20,219 bases of DNA, taken from the NCBI GenBank assembly GCA_964508975.1, contig CAZDVQ010000074.1, positions 1 to 20,219 of the forward strand. Direction: 5' to 3'. The notes under the pieces were generated by a model. It was not told where the DNA came from. It searched no databases and saw only the letters and a list, made by a program, of their open reading frames with translations. This document shows, piece after piece, positions 7,696-15,018 of this stretch (its first letter is position 1; the number at the start of each line of letters is the position of its first letter). The translations under genes and the position numbers were made by a program. This DNA comes from CAZDVQ01 sp964508975. Its GTDB lineage: Bacteria > Bacteroidota > Bacteroidia > Chitinophagales > Saprospiraceae.

Positions 7696-9285
7696 ATGAA
7701 ATCCGTACTACTTTTCTTTGCTATCGTTGTAAACGTAAGTCTTAGCCTTGCGCAGTTTAACTACAAGGTTGAATTGGAGCAAGTGAACCATATCAAAACA
7801 ATGCCCGCCCTACAATCCTGTGTCATGGCACAGCATCATGGCCTCTGGCTCTTGATGGGTGGCCGAACTGATGGCTTACACAAACGCGAACCATTCCGCT
7901 CTTTCGACCAAGCAGGCCACAATATTACCTTGTATGTAGTTGACCCCGCCAGCGGTCAAACTTGGTCGAAAGGTTTAACTGGGCTATCGGTAAACCTCCT
8001 AGAACAACTCCAGTCGACCAACATGGAATTCGAACAATGGGGCGACAACTTATACATAGTTGGAGGTTACGGGCTTAGTCCTAGCAAAAACGAACATACT
8101 ACCTACCCATTTCTAACCGAGGTCAACGTTCCAGGATTGGTAAAAGCTATACAGGAAAACCTCGATCTTAAACCCTACTTCAAGCAATACCAAGATGAAC
8201 GCTTCAGGGTTTGCGGTGGATACCTTGACCGCCAGGATAATACTTTTTACCTTGTTGGCGGACATAGCTTCGAGGGTAGTTACAACCCCTTAGGCCCCGA
8301 CCATGGCCCAGGTTTTACCCAAAAATACACCAACGCTATCCGTACCTTTGAAATCAAAAGTACCCCTAAAAAACTTAGTATCCGCAAGTTCAAGGAAACC
8401 GTCGACACTGCCCTACTCCACCGCCGTGATTATAATCTAGCGCCGCAGATATATCCTGACGGCTCAAGGGGCTTTACGGCTTTTAGCGGCGTATTCCAAT
8501 ATACCAAGGACATCCCTTGGCACGACATCGTGGATATTACCCCCGGTAAATACTCCGTACACCCATATTTTAAACAGTACCTCAACCAGTACCACAGCGC
8601 GCATACCATGCTGTATGATGCAAAGACCAAGCAAATGAGTACTATTTTCTTTGGTGGGTTGAGCCGTTATTATTTCAACCAAGACGGTGTGTTCATGGAC
8701 GATATTAACGTGCCCTTTGTACGTACCATTAGCGCGGTGAGCCGATTAGCTAACGGCATGGTGGTAGAGCACCGCTTATCAACAGAAATGCCTGATTTAT
8801 TGGGCACCGGCGCTACTTTCATCCCCATGGAAAATATGATAAACGAGCAGGAAATCATTCAAGCCGACCGCCTATCTAATACTAAAACGCATGTCGGCTA
8901 TATCATTGGCGGTATCAGGAGCGATGCGCCTAATGTATTTTTCAGCGACTCCCTCAGCAGCGATGCCAGTACCAAGGTATTCAAGGTGTACTTGACTAAA
9001 ACCAATGACAACCTGTTGTCCAGTTCAGATAAAAATCCCTTCTTGCTCAACGTTGATCAACAAGCCGAAAAGCTCACGATTTCATTCAAGAGTTTCTTCG
9101 TGTCTGACCTTAAAGTGCAAATCCTTCGTGAAGATGGCAGCGTAGCCGAAACCATTCTGGAAGGCGTGCTTGACGAGGGTAAGTTCAAAATGAAGTACGA
9201 TGCCCATGCGCTAGGTCAAGGGAACTTTAAAGTACGCATCCAAAACACACAAGGCCAAGTAAGCGATTTTGGCTTTAAGCTTTAG
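7696..9285 (+). CDS. Secreted kelch-type beta-propeller protein with degenerate T9SS-like tail
   Basis: The 529-residue product starts with a signal peptide (MKSVLLFFAIVVNVSLSLAQ). Kelch-like glycine pairs preceded by hydrophobic strands recur: LLMGGRTDG, LYIVGGYG, FYLVGGHSFEG, IFFGGLSR and VGYIIGGIRSD, which fits a five- to six-bladed propeller as in galactose-oxidase-like folds. The last 80 residues (from NPFLLNVD, then LTISF, LKVQIL, GQGNFKVRI) have the strand pattern of a T9SS sorting domain but lack its usual LYPNP and GK motifs. Sorting through T9SS is therefore plausible but unproven. It has its own promoter after the upstream terminator. Its TAG stop touches the stop codon of convergent dnaB. 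The substrate or partner is unknown. Confidence 0.85.
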   Translation: MKSVLLFFAIVVNVSLSLAQFNYKVELEQVNHIKTMPALQSCVMAQHHGLWLLMGGRTDGLHKREPFRSFDQAGHNITLYVVDPASGQTWSKGLTGLSVNLLEQLQSTNMEFEQWGDNLYIVGGYGLSPSKNEHTTYPFLTEVNVPGLVKAIQENLDLKPYFKQYQDERFRVCGGYLDRQDNTFYLVGGHSFEGSYNPLGPDHGPGFTQKYTNAIRTFEIKSTPKKLSIRKFKETVDTALLHRRDYNLAPQIYPDGSRGFTAFSGVFQYTKDIPWHDIVDITPGKYSVHPYFKQYLNQYHSAHTMLYDAKTKQMSTIFFGGLSRYYFNQDGVFMDDINVPFVRTISAVSRLANGMVVEHRLSTEMPDLLGTGATFIPMENMINEQEIIQADRLSNTKTHVGYIIGGIRSDAPNVFFSDSLSSDASTKVFKVYLTKTNDNLLSSSDKNPFLLNVDQQAEKLTISFKSFFVSDLKVQILREDGSVAETILEGVLDEGKFKMKYDAHALGQGNFKVRIQNTQGQVSDFGFKL

Positions 9286-10839
9286 CTAGAACGGTGGTTC
9301 ATCGGCTTGGCTCAAGTCAAAGGGCGATGGCTCTGCGCTATTCATTTTAGAAGAGAAGGTCTCGGCAGTATCAAAGTTAGACGATGCAAAGAAGTCGTCA
9401 TCGCCGAGGCCGGAGAGTGCAAATCCATCCTCACCGAGGTTACCAAACTTGGCATATTGCCCATCCCACTTGAGTTTTACGGTATCCAGCGAGCCGTTAC
9501 GGTGCTTGGCCACGATAATTTCAGCCACGCCTTTGAGCGAGTTACCTTGTTCATCCTCTAGGATATCATAGTATTCTGGGCGATAGATGAAGCTCACGAT
9601 GTCGGCATCCTGCTCGATGGCACCCGATTCACGCAAGTCGGAAAGCATGGGGCGTTTAGAACCTCCACGGGTTTCAACGGCACGGCTCAACTGCGACAGC
9701 GCGATGACCGGCACGTTCAACTCCTTGGCTAAACCCTTGAGCGAGCGCGATATTTGCGAAATCTCTTGTTCGCGGTTGCCCCCTTTCTGGTCGCCACCAC
9801 CCGTCATCAACTGAAGGTAGTCAATCATGATCAGCTTGATATCGTGCTGCATTTTGAGACGGCGACATTTAGCCCGAAGCTCAAAGATACCGATACCCGG
9901 AGTGTCATCTATAAAAATAGGCACTTCACTCAATCGCTCCACGGCGCTGTGCATCTGTTGCCATTCAAAATCTTGTAGTTTACCCGAGCGGATTTTATCC
10001 TGCGAAATCTCGGTTTCCATGGCAATGATACGGTTAACCAATTGCAGCGCCGACATCTCCAGGGAGAAGAAAGCAACCGGGAAGTTAAAATCAACCGCTG
10101 CGTTGCGGGCCAGGGCCAAGGTGAAAGCCGTTTTACCCATACCCGGGCGGGCCGCCATGATAATCAAGTCGGACGACTGCCAGCCGTTGGTCAGGCGGTC
10201 CAGTGCCACGAAGCCCGTGGGTACACCGGTCAAACCATCTTGGCGGGTCGATAATTCTTCGAGTTGTTTGATGGCTTTATTCATCAGCGTGCCCATGGTC
10301 AGGTAGCCCCGGCTCAAGTTCTGCTCTGTAATTTTAAACAGGTTGTTTTCCGAGCGGTCAAGCAAGTCGAACACGTCGGTGGTATCCTCGTAAGCATCGC
10401 GGATGGTCTCGGTAGAGATGCGGATGAGCTCGCGCTGTAGGTGTTTTTGAGCCACGATACGGGCGTGGTACTCGACGTTGGCCGAGGAAGAAACCCGGTT
10501 GGTCAGCTCCACGAGGTAATATGGCCCACCGATGCGTTCAAGGTCGCCTTTTACGCGGAGTTCCTCGGTAACGGTCAGCAAGTCAACGGGTTGTGATTTT
10601 TCAAAGAGGCGGCTAATGGCCTCGTAAATCAAGCTATGTGCTTCAACATAAAAACTCTCGGCACGCAGGATTTCGATAACCACCGACACGGCATCTTTCT
10701 CGAGCATCATGGCGCCAAGCACGGCCTCTTCCAGCGCGGGGGCCTGTGGCGGTACTTTCCCAAAAACCATGTTCGACATGTCGTTGCTGGTTTTAGGGTT
10801 GCGCAGTGTACTAGGTTTTTTGTTGCCGGTTTCAGCCAT
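9286..10839 (-). CDS. dnaB: Replicative DNA helicase DnaB
   Basis: The 517-residue product is the hexameric 5'-3' helicase that unwinds the replication fork. The N-terminal primase-contacting domain covers about 33-135 (APALEEAVLGAMMLEKDA). The RecA-like C-terminal domain carries Walker A RPGMGKT (231-237), the catalytic Glu in FFSLEMS (E261), Walker B IKLIMIDYLQLM (335-345), and the arginine-finger and DNA-binding region SQLSRAVETRG with RPMLSDLRESGAIEQDAD. An open frame extends upstream to 11031, but that stretch is translated repeat DNA, and the ATG at 10839 starts where family members do. Only 48 bases separate this ATG from repeat R1-C, and I see no consensus promoter in them. No intein is present. 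Confidence 0.98.
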   Translation of the reverse strand: MAETGNKKPSTLRNPKTSNDMSNMVFGKVPPQAPALEEAVLGAMMLEKDAVSVVIEILRAESFYVEAHSLIYEAISRLFEKSQPVDLLTVTEELRVKGDLERIGGPYYLVELTNRVSSSANVEYHARIVAQKHLQRELIRISTETIRDAYEDTTDVFDLLDRSENNLFKITEQNLSRGYLTMGTLMNKAIKQLEELSTRQDGLTGVPTGFVALDRLTNGWQSSDLIIMAARPGMGKTAFTLALARNAAVDFNFPVAFFSLEMSALQLVNRIIAMETEISQDKIRSGKLQDFEWQQMHSAVERLSEVPIFIDDTPGIGIFELRAKCRRLKMQHDIKLIMIDYLQLMTGGGDQKGGNREQEISQISRSLKGLAKELNVPVIALSQLSRAVETRGGSKRPMLSDLRESGAIEQDADIVSFIYRPEYYDILEDEQGNSLKGVAEIIVAKHRNGSLDTVKLKWDGQYAKFGNLGEDGFALSGLGDDDFFASSNFDTAETFSSKMNSAEPSPFDLSQADEPPF

Positions 10840-10887
10840 GGTGCGAGATAGATTGGATGTGGTACAGTTGTGAATGTAATGTATAAA

Positions 10888-11047
10888 GTTGTTTTGGGCG
10901 TATCCCCGCCCGGGATACCCGTGCGGGGTCGCTATGCTTCTGGGTTCGCGCAGTCGCGTTGCTTCTTTGCGGAGCACTTCGTGGTTCGCTGTCGCTCGGC
11001 CCGCTTCGCGGTCTGGCCTTCGGCCACCCATCCGCAGGGCTTACGCG
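10888..11047 (+). repeat. Intergenic palindromic repeat R1, copy C
   Basis: It starts GTTGTTTTGGGCGTATCCCC, has a GTATCCC/GGGATAC hairpin, then GGTCGCTATG, GCTGTCGCTCGGCCCGCTTC, GCGGTCTGGCC-tt-GGCCACCC and ends CTTACGCGAG. The core GCTGTCGCTCGGCCCGCTTC occurs in inverted form in copy D. The sequence before it, TATAAAG, is shared with copy A. Confidence 0.88.
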
Positions 11048-11096
11048 AGTTTTAGAGCGGCTTGAGCGATTTTTCTTTGAACATAAATCTGACTTT

Positions 11097-11167
11097 GTAA
11101 CCACCCCGTCTGCGCTAGACGGCGTAAAACGCCATCTGCACATCCACCCCTCCTTGAAAAGGAGGGG
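11097..11167 (+). repeat. Palindromic repeat R2, copy 1
   Basis: This 71-base unit starts GTAACCACCCCGTCTGCG, has a 9-bp hairpin (AGACGGCGT-aaa-ACGCCATCT with one mismatch), and ends ATCCACCCC followed by the palindrome CCCCTCCTT-gaa-AAGGAGGGG. An inverted copy lies at 11226-11296 and a partial one at the right end of the window. Repeats with the CCACCCCTCCTT...AAGGAGGGG end are, to my knowledge, common between genes in Bacteroidota. Confidence 0.9.
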
Positions 11168-11188
11168 AACTTGGCTTTTTCTTTCAAA

Positions 11189-11215
11189 TTACTGTAAATC
11201 TAATATTTACAGTAA
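11189..11215. repeat. AT-rich perfect hairpin at the centre of the inverted composite
   Basis: TTACTGTAAAT (11189-11199), loop CTAAT, ATTTACAGTAA (11205-11215): a perfect 11-bp inverted repeat between the two R2 copies. It marks the symmetry axis of the larger arrangement R1-C / R2-1 / R2-2 / R1-D. No T-tract follows on either strand. Confidence 0.85.
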
Positions 11216-11225
11216 GGCATAAACT

Positions 11226-11296
11226 CCCCTCCTTTTCAAGGAGGGGTGGATGCAAGCGTAACGCAAAGCGTGCAGCGCCGCAGACGGGGTGGTTAC
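11226..11296 (-). repeat. Palindromic repeat R2, copy 2 (inverted)
   Basis: On the minus strand it matches copy 1 exactly over the first 18 bases (GTAACCACCCCGTCTGCG) and over the last 30 (from ATCCACCCC). The 27-base middle is the same length but quite different in sequence, and its hairpin is weaker. Both copies are 71 bases long. Confidence 0.9.
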
Positions 11297-11346
11297 TAAA
11301 GACAAAAAACGTTCAAATCTGTCAAAAAATACCACTTCATGGCATT

Positions 11347-11475
11347 TGCGTGAGCGATGTGAAGGCGTGGCCCGCAGGGCCAGACCGCGAAGCGGGCCGA
11401 GCGACAGCGAGCGCCGCAACGTAGCGACCTGCAGCAGCCATATTTATGGCTGCAAGGGGCACGCCCCAAAACAAC
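11347..11475 (-). repeat. Intergenic palindromic repeat R1, copy D
   Basis: On the minus strand: GTTGTTTTGGGGCGTGCCCC, hairpin GCAGCCATA/TATGGCTGC, GGTCGCTACGTTGCGGCGCT, CGCTGTCGCTCGGCCCGCTT, CGCGGTCTGGCCCTGCGGGC, then CACGCCTTCACATCGCTCAC. It is the mirror partner of copy C. It ends 45 bases before the clpX promoter. Confidence 0.88.
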
Positions 11476-11520
11476 TAAAAATGAAGGGCTACAAAGTTAC
11501 GAATAGAAAATGAAGTTAGG

Positions 11521-11551
11521 TTTGGAATTCGGAAATAAAACACGAACTTTG
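11521..11551 (+). promoter_or_regulatory. clpX promoter (-33/-7)
   Basis: TTTG (11521-11524), a 19-base spacer and GAACTTTG (11544-11551; only the first base departs from TAnnTTTG). The start of transcription should fall near 11557, giving a leader of about 18 bases before the ATG. Confidence 0.7.
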
Positions 11552-11574
11552 CAGGCTCAAATTGAAATACCATC

Positions 11575-12807
11575 ATGAAACATAAAGTTAACCATTGTTC
11601 GTTTTGCGGTAGAAGCCAGGATGACGTAGGCATGTTGATAACAGGCCCAGACGCCAATATTTGCGACGGATGTGTGGAGCAAGCCCAAGTAATACTGGGC
11701 GAAGAGCTTGAAGTAAAGGCCAAACGCAACGATGTAAAGTTGCCCAAAAACCTTACACCAAAGATGATTAAAGAGCACTTGGACCAGTACGTGATTGGCC
11801 AAGATGCTGCCAAAAAAATATTATCGGTAGCGGTTTATAACCACTACAAACGCCTGTCGTTCAAGAAGATGGATGATGTAGAGATTGAAAAATCGAACAT
11901 CGTGATGGTCGGCCCAACCGGTACAGGTAAAACTTTGCTAGCCCGCTCGATTGCGCGTTTGCTCAACGTACCTTTTACCATCGTTGACGCCACGGTATTT
12001 ACCGAGGCTGGCTACGTGGGCGAGGACGTGGAAAGTATCCTATCGCGCTTGTTGCAGGCCTGCGACTACAACGTGGCCGCTGCAGAGAAAGGCATCGTGT
12101 TTATCGACGAGATTGACAAGGTGGCCCGCAAGCAAGATAACCCTTCTATCACCCGCGATGTATCGGGCGAGGGCGTTCAACAAGCCATGTTGAAGCTGCT
12201 AGAAGGTACCGAGGTGAACGTACCACCGCAAGGCGGCCGCAAGCACCCCGAGCAAAAAATGATCAAGGTGAACACCCAGAACATCCTGTTTATTTGCGGT
12301 GGCGCCTTTGACGGCATTGAGAAAAAAATAGCACAACGGGTTAATACACAAGTAATTGGCTTTAAATCGGGCAGTGATTTTGTGTACGATAAAGAGAATA
12401 TGCTGCAATATGTGAGCCAGCAAGACCTTAAAACATACGGTTTAATACCAGAGTTGATTGGTCGTTTACCCGTTTTGACCTACCTCGACTCTCTGGATGC
12501 ACCTACCCTGAAACGCATTTTGACCGAGCCTAAAAATGCCTTGATGAAACAGTATGAAAAACTGTTTGAAATTGATGGTATTGAGCTGAAAGTTGAAGGC
12601 GAAGCACTGGATTACATCGTGGAAAAAGCCATCGAGTTTAACCTCGGTGCCCGTGGTTTACGTTCTATCTGCGAGGCCGTATTCACCGATGCGATGTATG
12701 ACATGCCATCGAACAAAAAAGCGGATAAAACCTTGGTGATTGACCTTGCCTACACCCAGCAACACTTGAATAAAGAGTTGATTAACAGGCTGAAAGCGGC
12801 GAGTTAG
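11575..12807 (+). CDS. clpX: ATP-dependent Clp protease ATP-binding subunit ClpX
   Basis: The 410-residue product is the AAA+ unfoldase that feeds proteins to ClpP. An N-terminal zinc-binding domain uses C8, C11, C30 and C33 (CSFC...CDGC). The ATPase domain shows Walker A GPTGTGKT (113-120), the GYVG pore loop (146-149), Walker B VFIDEID (175-181), the IGF loop for ClpP docking (VIGF) and sensor-2 GARGLRSI. Length and motif order are normal for the family. No clpP gene lies next to it. The stop codon TAG shares its last G with the first heptad of the downstream repeat array. Confidence 0.98.
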   Translation: MKHKVNHCSFCGRSQDDVGMLITGPDANICDGCVEQAQVILGEELEVKAKRNDVKLPKNLTPKMIKEHLDQYVIGQDAAKKILSVAVYNHYKRLSFKKMDDVEIEKSNIVMVGPTGTGKTLLARSIARLLNVPFTIVDATVFTEAGYVGEDVESILSRLLQACDYNVAAAEKGIVFIDEIDKVARKQDNPSITRDVSGEGVQQAMLKLLEGTEVNVPPQGGRKHPEQKMIKVNTQNILFICGGAFDGIEKKIAQRVNTQVIGFKSGSDFVYDKENMLQYVSQQDLKTYGLIPELIGRLPVLTYLDSLDAPTLKRILTEPKNALMKQYEKLFEIDGIELKVEGEALDYIVEKAIEFNLGARGLRSICEAVFTDAMYDMPSNKKADKTLVIDLAYTQQHLNKELINRLKAAS

Positions 12808-12848
12808 ATGTGAGATGTGAGATGTGAGCGGTAAGATGTGAGCGGTAA
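12807..12848 (+). repeat. Left heptad array of the four-helix-bundle cassette
   Basis: Six consecutive 7-base units: GATGTGA three times, GCGGTAA, GATGTGA, GCGGTAA. The first base is the last base of the clpX stop codon. The units are complementary to those of the right array. From 12849 to 12919 there is a short AT-rich leader with no convincing consensus promoter. Confidence 0.93.
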
Positions 12849-12919
12849 GGAACTTCACTACCTGGTTGGATTATTCGTCTACGTAATGTGTATTTTTTAA
12901 TTTATTAAAATTCACATTT

Positions 12920-13276
12920 ATGAAAAACGAACCATTAAAAAGCAAATCATTTGAACTTGCTCTAAAGATTATTGATTTATGCAATAACCTGTGCAACAGG
13001 AACGACTATGTATTAAGCAAACAAATTTTACGCAGCGGGACAGCTATTGGAGCATTGATTATCGAAGCCAAAAACGCTGAAAGTTCAAAAGATTTTGTGC
13101 ACAAACTTAGCATAGCACAAAAGGAATGTGGCGAAACACTATATTGGCTTGAACTACTCCTTAAAAGTGAGACCATTGATGCAGAAACGTATCATGGGAT
13201 TGTTGAATATGCAGAACAGATTTCTAAAATGCTTTCTAGCAGTATTATTACCGTGAAAAAGCAGTTGAAATCCTAA
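12920..13276 (+). CDS. Four-helix bundle protein, S23/IVP (23S rRNA intervening sequence protein) family
   Basis: The 118-residue product (MKNEPLKSKSFELALKIIDL...) matches the pattern of the small four-helix bundle family first found as ORFs in 23S rRNA intervening sequences. Typical pieces are SFELALKIIDL, a Q-I-L-RSGTAIGALIIEA helix junction, SSKDFVHKLSIAQKECGETLYWLELL and a charged C-terminal helix. The fold is related to Avd of diversity-generating retroelements, an RNA/RT-binding pentamer. The molecular role of stand-alone members is not known. The gene is more AT-rich than clpX and the proline dehydrogenase gene around it. It is bracketed by inverted heptad arrays, which suggests a transferred or mobile cassette. 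No reverse transcriptase or recombinase is nearby. Confidence 0.9.
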   Translation: MKNEPLKSKSFELALKIIDLCNNLCNRNDYVLSKQILRSGTAIGALIIEAKNAESSKDFVHKLSIAQKECGETLYWLELLLKSETIDAETYHGIVEYAEQISKMLSSSIITVKKQLKS

Positions 13277-13278
13277 TC

Positions 13279-13334
13279 TCACATCTTGCCGCTTACAACT
13301 CACATCTTACATCTCACATCTTACATCTTACAGC
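13279..13334 (-). repeat. Right heptad array of the four-helix-bundle cassette
   Basis: Eight consecutive 7-base units, read on the plus strand: TCACATC, TTGCCGC, TTACAAC, TCACATC, TTACATC, TCACATC, TTACATC, TTACAGC. They are variants of the left-array unit in inverted orientation. The last unit overlaps the stop codon (13328-13330) and last sense codons of the proline dehydrogenase gene. Confidence 0.93.
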
Positions 13335-14497
13335 TTCCTCCTTTTCAGTTCTTTTGTGATGTACGAGAGTTCGCGGCTCATATCGCCGGCCACAGCGGAG
13401 TTTTCCTCGGCACGGCGGATGAGGTAAGGAATCACATCCCGAACGGGGCCATAAGGAATATATTTGGCCACGTTGTAACCTGCTTTCGCCAAGTTGAAGG
13501 TGAGGAAATCGCTCATGCCATACAATTGCGAAAAATTGAGGTGCGGATGATTTTTCTCCAAGCCTTTATCCTCGATGAGTTTGGCCATGAGCAGGCAGCT
13601 ATCGGCATTGTGTGAAGCCGTGCAAACGCTTATATCCTCGTAATGATTGACACAGTACTCGACCGCAAGGTTAAAGTCTTTGTCCGTTGCTGCCTTGGAG
13701 GCTTGAATAGGCGACATATAGCCCATTTCAGCGGCGCGTTCGCGTTCTTTATCCATATAAGCGCCACGCACCAATTTAGCGCCTAGCAGGTAACCTTCAG
13801 CCTTGGCGGCCTCGTGTGAAGCGCGCAAGAAGGCGAGACGGTCGTGTCGGTACATCTGGAAAGTGTTGTACACTGTAACCCGCTCTTTGTTGTAGCGTTC
13901 CATCATGATACGCACGAGGAAATCGACGGTATCTTGAATCCACGACTCTTCGGCATCGATGAAAACGCCCACTTTATGGTGGTTGGCTTTATGGCAAATA
14001 GAATCAAGGCGTTTGGCGGCGTATTCATATTCAGCTTGTTCGGCCTCGGTGAGGGTTTCCCCTTTGTCCATCTTTTCCAGCAAGCCAAAACGCATGATGC
14101 CCGTAACCTTGCAACTGATAACAGGAACTGTTTTATTATGAGCAGCAAACTCGATCACCCGCAACATTTCGCGCATGGTTTTATCGAATTCAGCTTCAGA
14201 ATCCTTTGCTTCGGCGCCGTAATCGAGTACCGACAGCGTGTTGTACTTGGCCAGTAGGTCGATGGTTTTCTGGCTCTCCAGCAGGGTACGGCCACCACAG
14301 AACTGTTGGTATATCGTGCCGCGGATTAAGCCCTCGATGGGCAAGTGCAGCTTGAGGGCAAACAAGGTTAACTTAGAGCCAATTTTTACCAGTTGGCGGT
14401 TATTCATGATGCGGAATAACCAGGCCATTTTACGGAGTGCGGCATTGCTTTTTGACTCAAAAGCAACTTCAGTATTGTGGATATCTATGGCGGGCAT
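13328..14497 (-). CDS. Proline dehydrogenase (monofunctional, FAD-dependent)
   Basis: The 389-residue product oxidises L-proline to pyrroline-5-carboxylate, passing electrons through FAD to the respiratory chain. The PRODH barrel motifs are visible: VFIDAEESW (178-186), TFQMYRHDR (212-220), KLVRGAYMDKERERA (241-255), ASHN, SQLYGMSD and the C-terminal substrate-binding helix YGPVRDVIPYLIRRAEENS. There is no P5C dehydrogenase domain, so it is the stand-alone form (PutB/PRODH). Upstream (minus strand) lies GAACTTTG (14532-14539), the same -7 variant as in the clpX promoter, but no good -33, so it may be read from its own promoter or with the cytochrome c gene 84 bases upstream. The last codons overlap the heptad array. 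Confidence 0.95.
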   Translation of the reverse strand: MPAIDIHNTEVAFESKSNAALRKMAWLFRIMNNRQLVKIGSKLTLFALKLHLPIEGLIRGTIYQQFCGGRTLLESQKTIDLLAKYNTLSVLDYGAEAKDSEAEFDKTMREMLRVIEFAAHNKTVPVISCKVTGIMRFGLLEKMDKGETLTEAEQAEYEYAAKRLDSICHKANHHKVGVFIDAEESWIQDTVDFLVRIMMERYNKERVTVYNTFQMYRHDRLAFLRASHEAAKAEGYLLGAKLVRGAYMDKERERAAEMGYMSPIQASKAATDKDFNLAVEYCVNHYEDISVCTASHNADSCLLMAKLIEDKGLEKNHPHLNFSQLYGMSDFLTFNLAKAGYNVAKYIPYGPVRDVIPYLIRRAEENSAVAGDMSRELSYITKELKRRKL

Positions 14498-14581
14498 AGC
14501 TGTGGGTTAGGGGTGTGTTTCAATTGCAGCGCAAAGTTCGGACATTTTAGCGAGAAAGTGCTCATTAGCCCAAACATAATA

Positions 14582-15007
14582 CTATTCCTTGCAGTTGGCC
14601 AAGCCTTTTTCCACTTGGTCGGCGGTGATGTAAGCCCGTTCATTCCCCCATTCATTGGAGATATAATTGAGCAAGTTGGTGATATCAACTGGTGTCAAGG
14701 TAGGGAAACCCGGCATGGCCTGATTATAGAGCTGCCCGTTAACGATAATTGAATCACTGACACCTTGCTTGACCATGCAAGCCAAAATACCTGGATCGGT
14801 TGCCAAGAGGTAATCAGCCTGAGCCAAGGGTGGATATAAACCTTTTAAACCCTTGCCGTCTTTGCCGTGGCAGTTCTCGCACAACTTGGCATAAAGCAGG
14901 CTACCTTTCCCTGCTCCATTTTTGTTCATGGTTTTGAACAACAAAAAGAACAACAGAAAGGTAGCCAAAGCTAGAATTAAGTGCGTTACCGGACTAATCC
15001 TATTCAT
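14582..15007 (-). CDS. Membrane-anchored c-type cytochrome
   Basis: The 141-residue product has an uncleaved-looking N-terminal membrane segment (about 8-24, HLILALATFLLFFLLF), then a single class I cytochrome c domain: heme-attachment CENCH (43-47), GLYPPLAQADYL, and Met ligand M98 in AMPGFPTLT. It should sit on the periplasmic face and carry one electron. It starts only 11 bases after ftsH stops, so it is probably cotranscribed with ftsH. Its gene neighbour proline dehydrogenase also feeds electrons to the chain, but a direct link is only a suggestion. Confidence 0.93.
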   Translation of the reverse strand: MNRISPVTHLILALATFLLFFLLFKTMNKNGAGKGSLLYAKLCENCHGKDGKGLKGLYPPLAQADYLLATDPGILACMVKQGVSDSIIVNGQLYNQAMPGFPTLTPVDITNLLNYISNEWGNERAYITADQVEKGLANCKE

Positions 15008-15018
15008 GTTTATGTATT

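Noticed and set aside
10840..11031. N-terminal extension of DnaB
   Set aside because: The extra 64 residues are translated repeat R1-C DNA and are absent from the family; the ATG at 10839 fits.
11147..11167. Terminator made by the CCCCTCCTT/AAGGAGGGG palindrome
   Set aside because: The nearest T-rich run is several bases away and the unit is present as an inverted pair in a divergent promoter region, where a terminator is not expected.
12807..12848. CRISPR array
   Set aside because: The 7-base units are contiguous with no spacers and no cas genes are nearby.
12920..13276. Diversity-generating retroelement accessory gene (avd)
   Set aside because: The fold is related, but no reverse transcriptase or template/variable repeat pair is found in the window.
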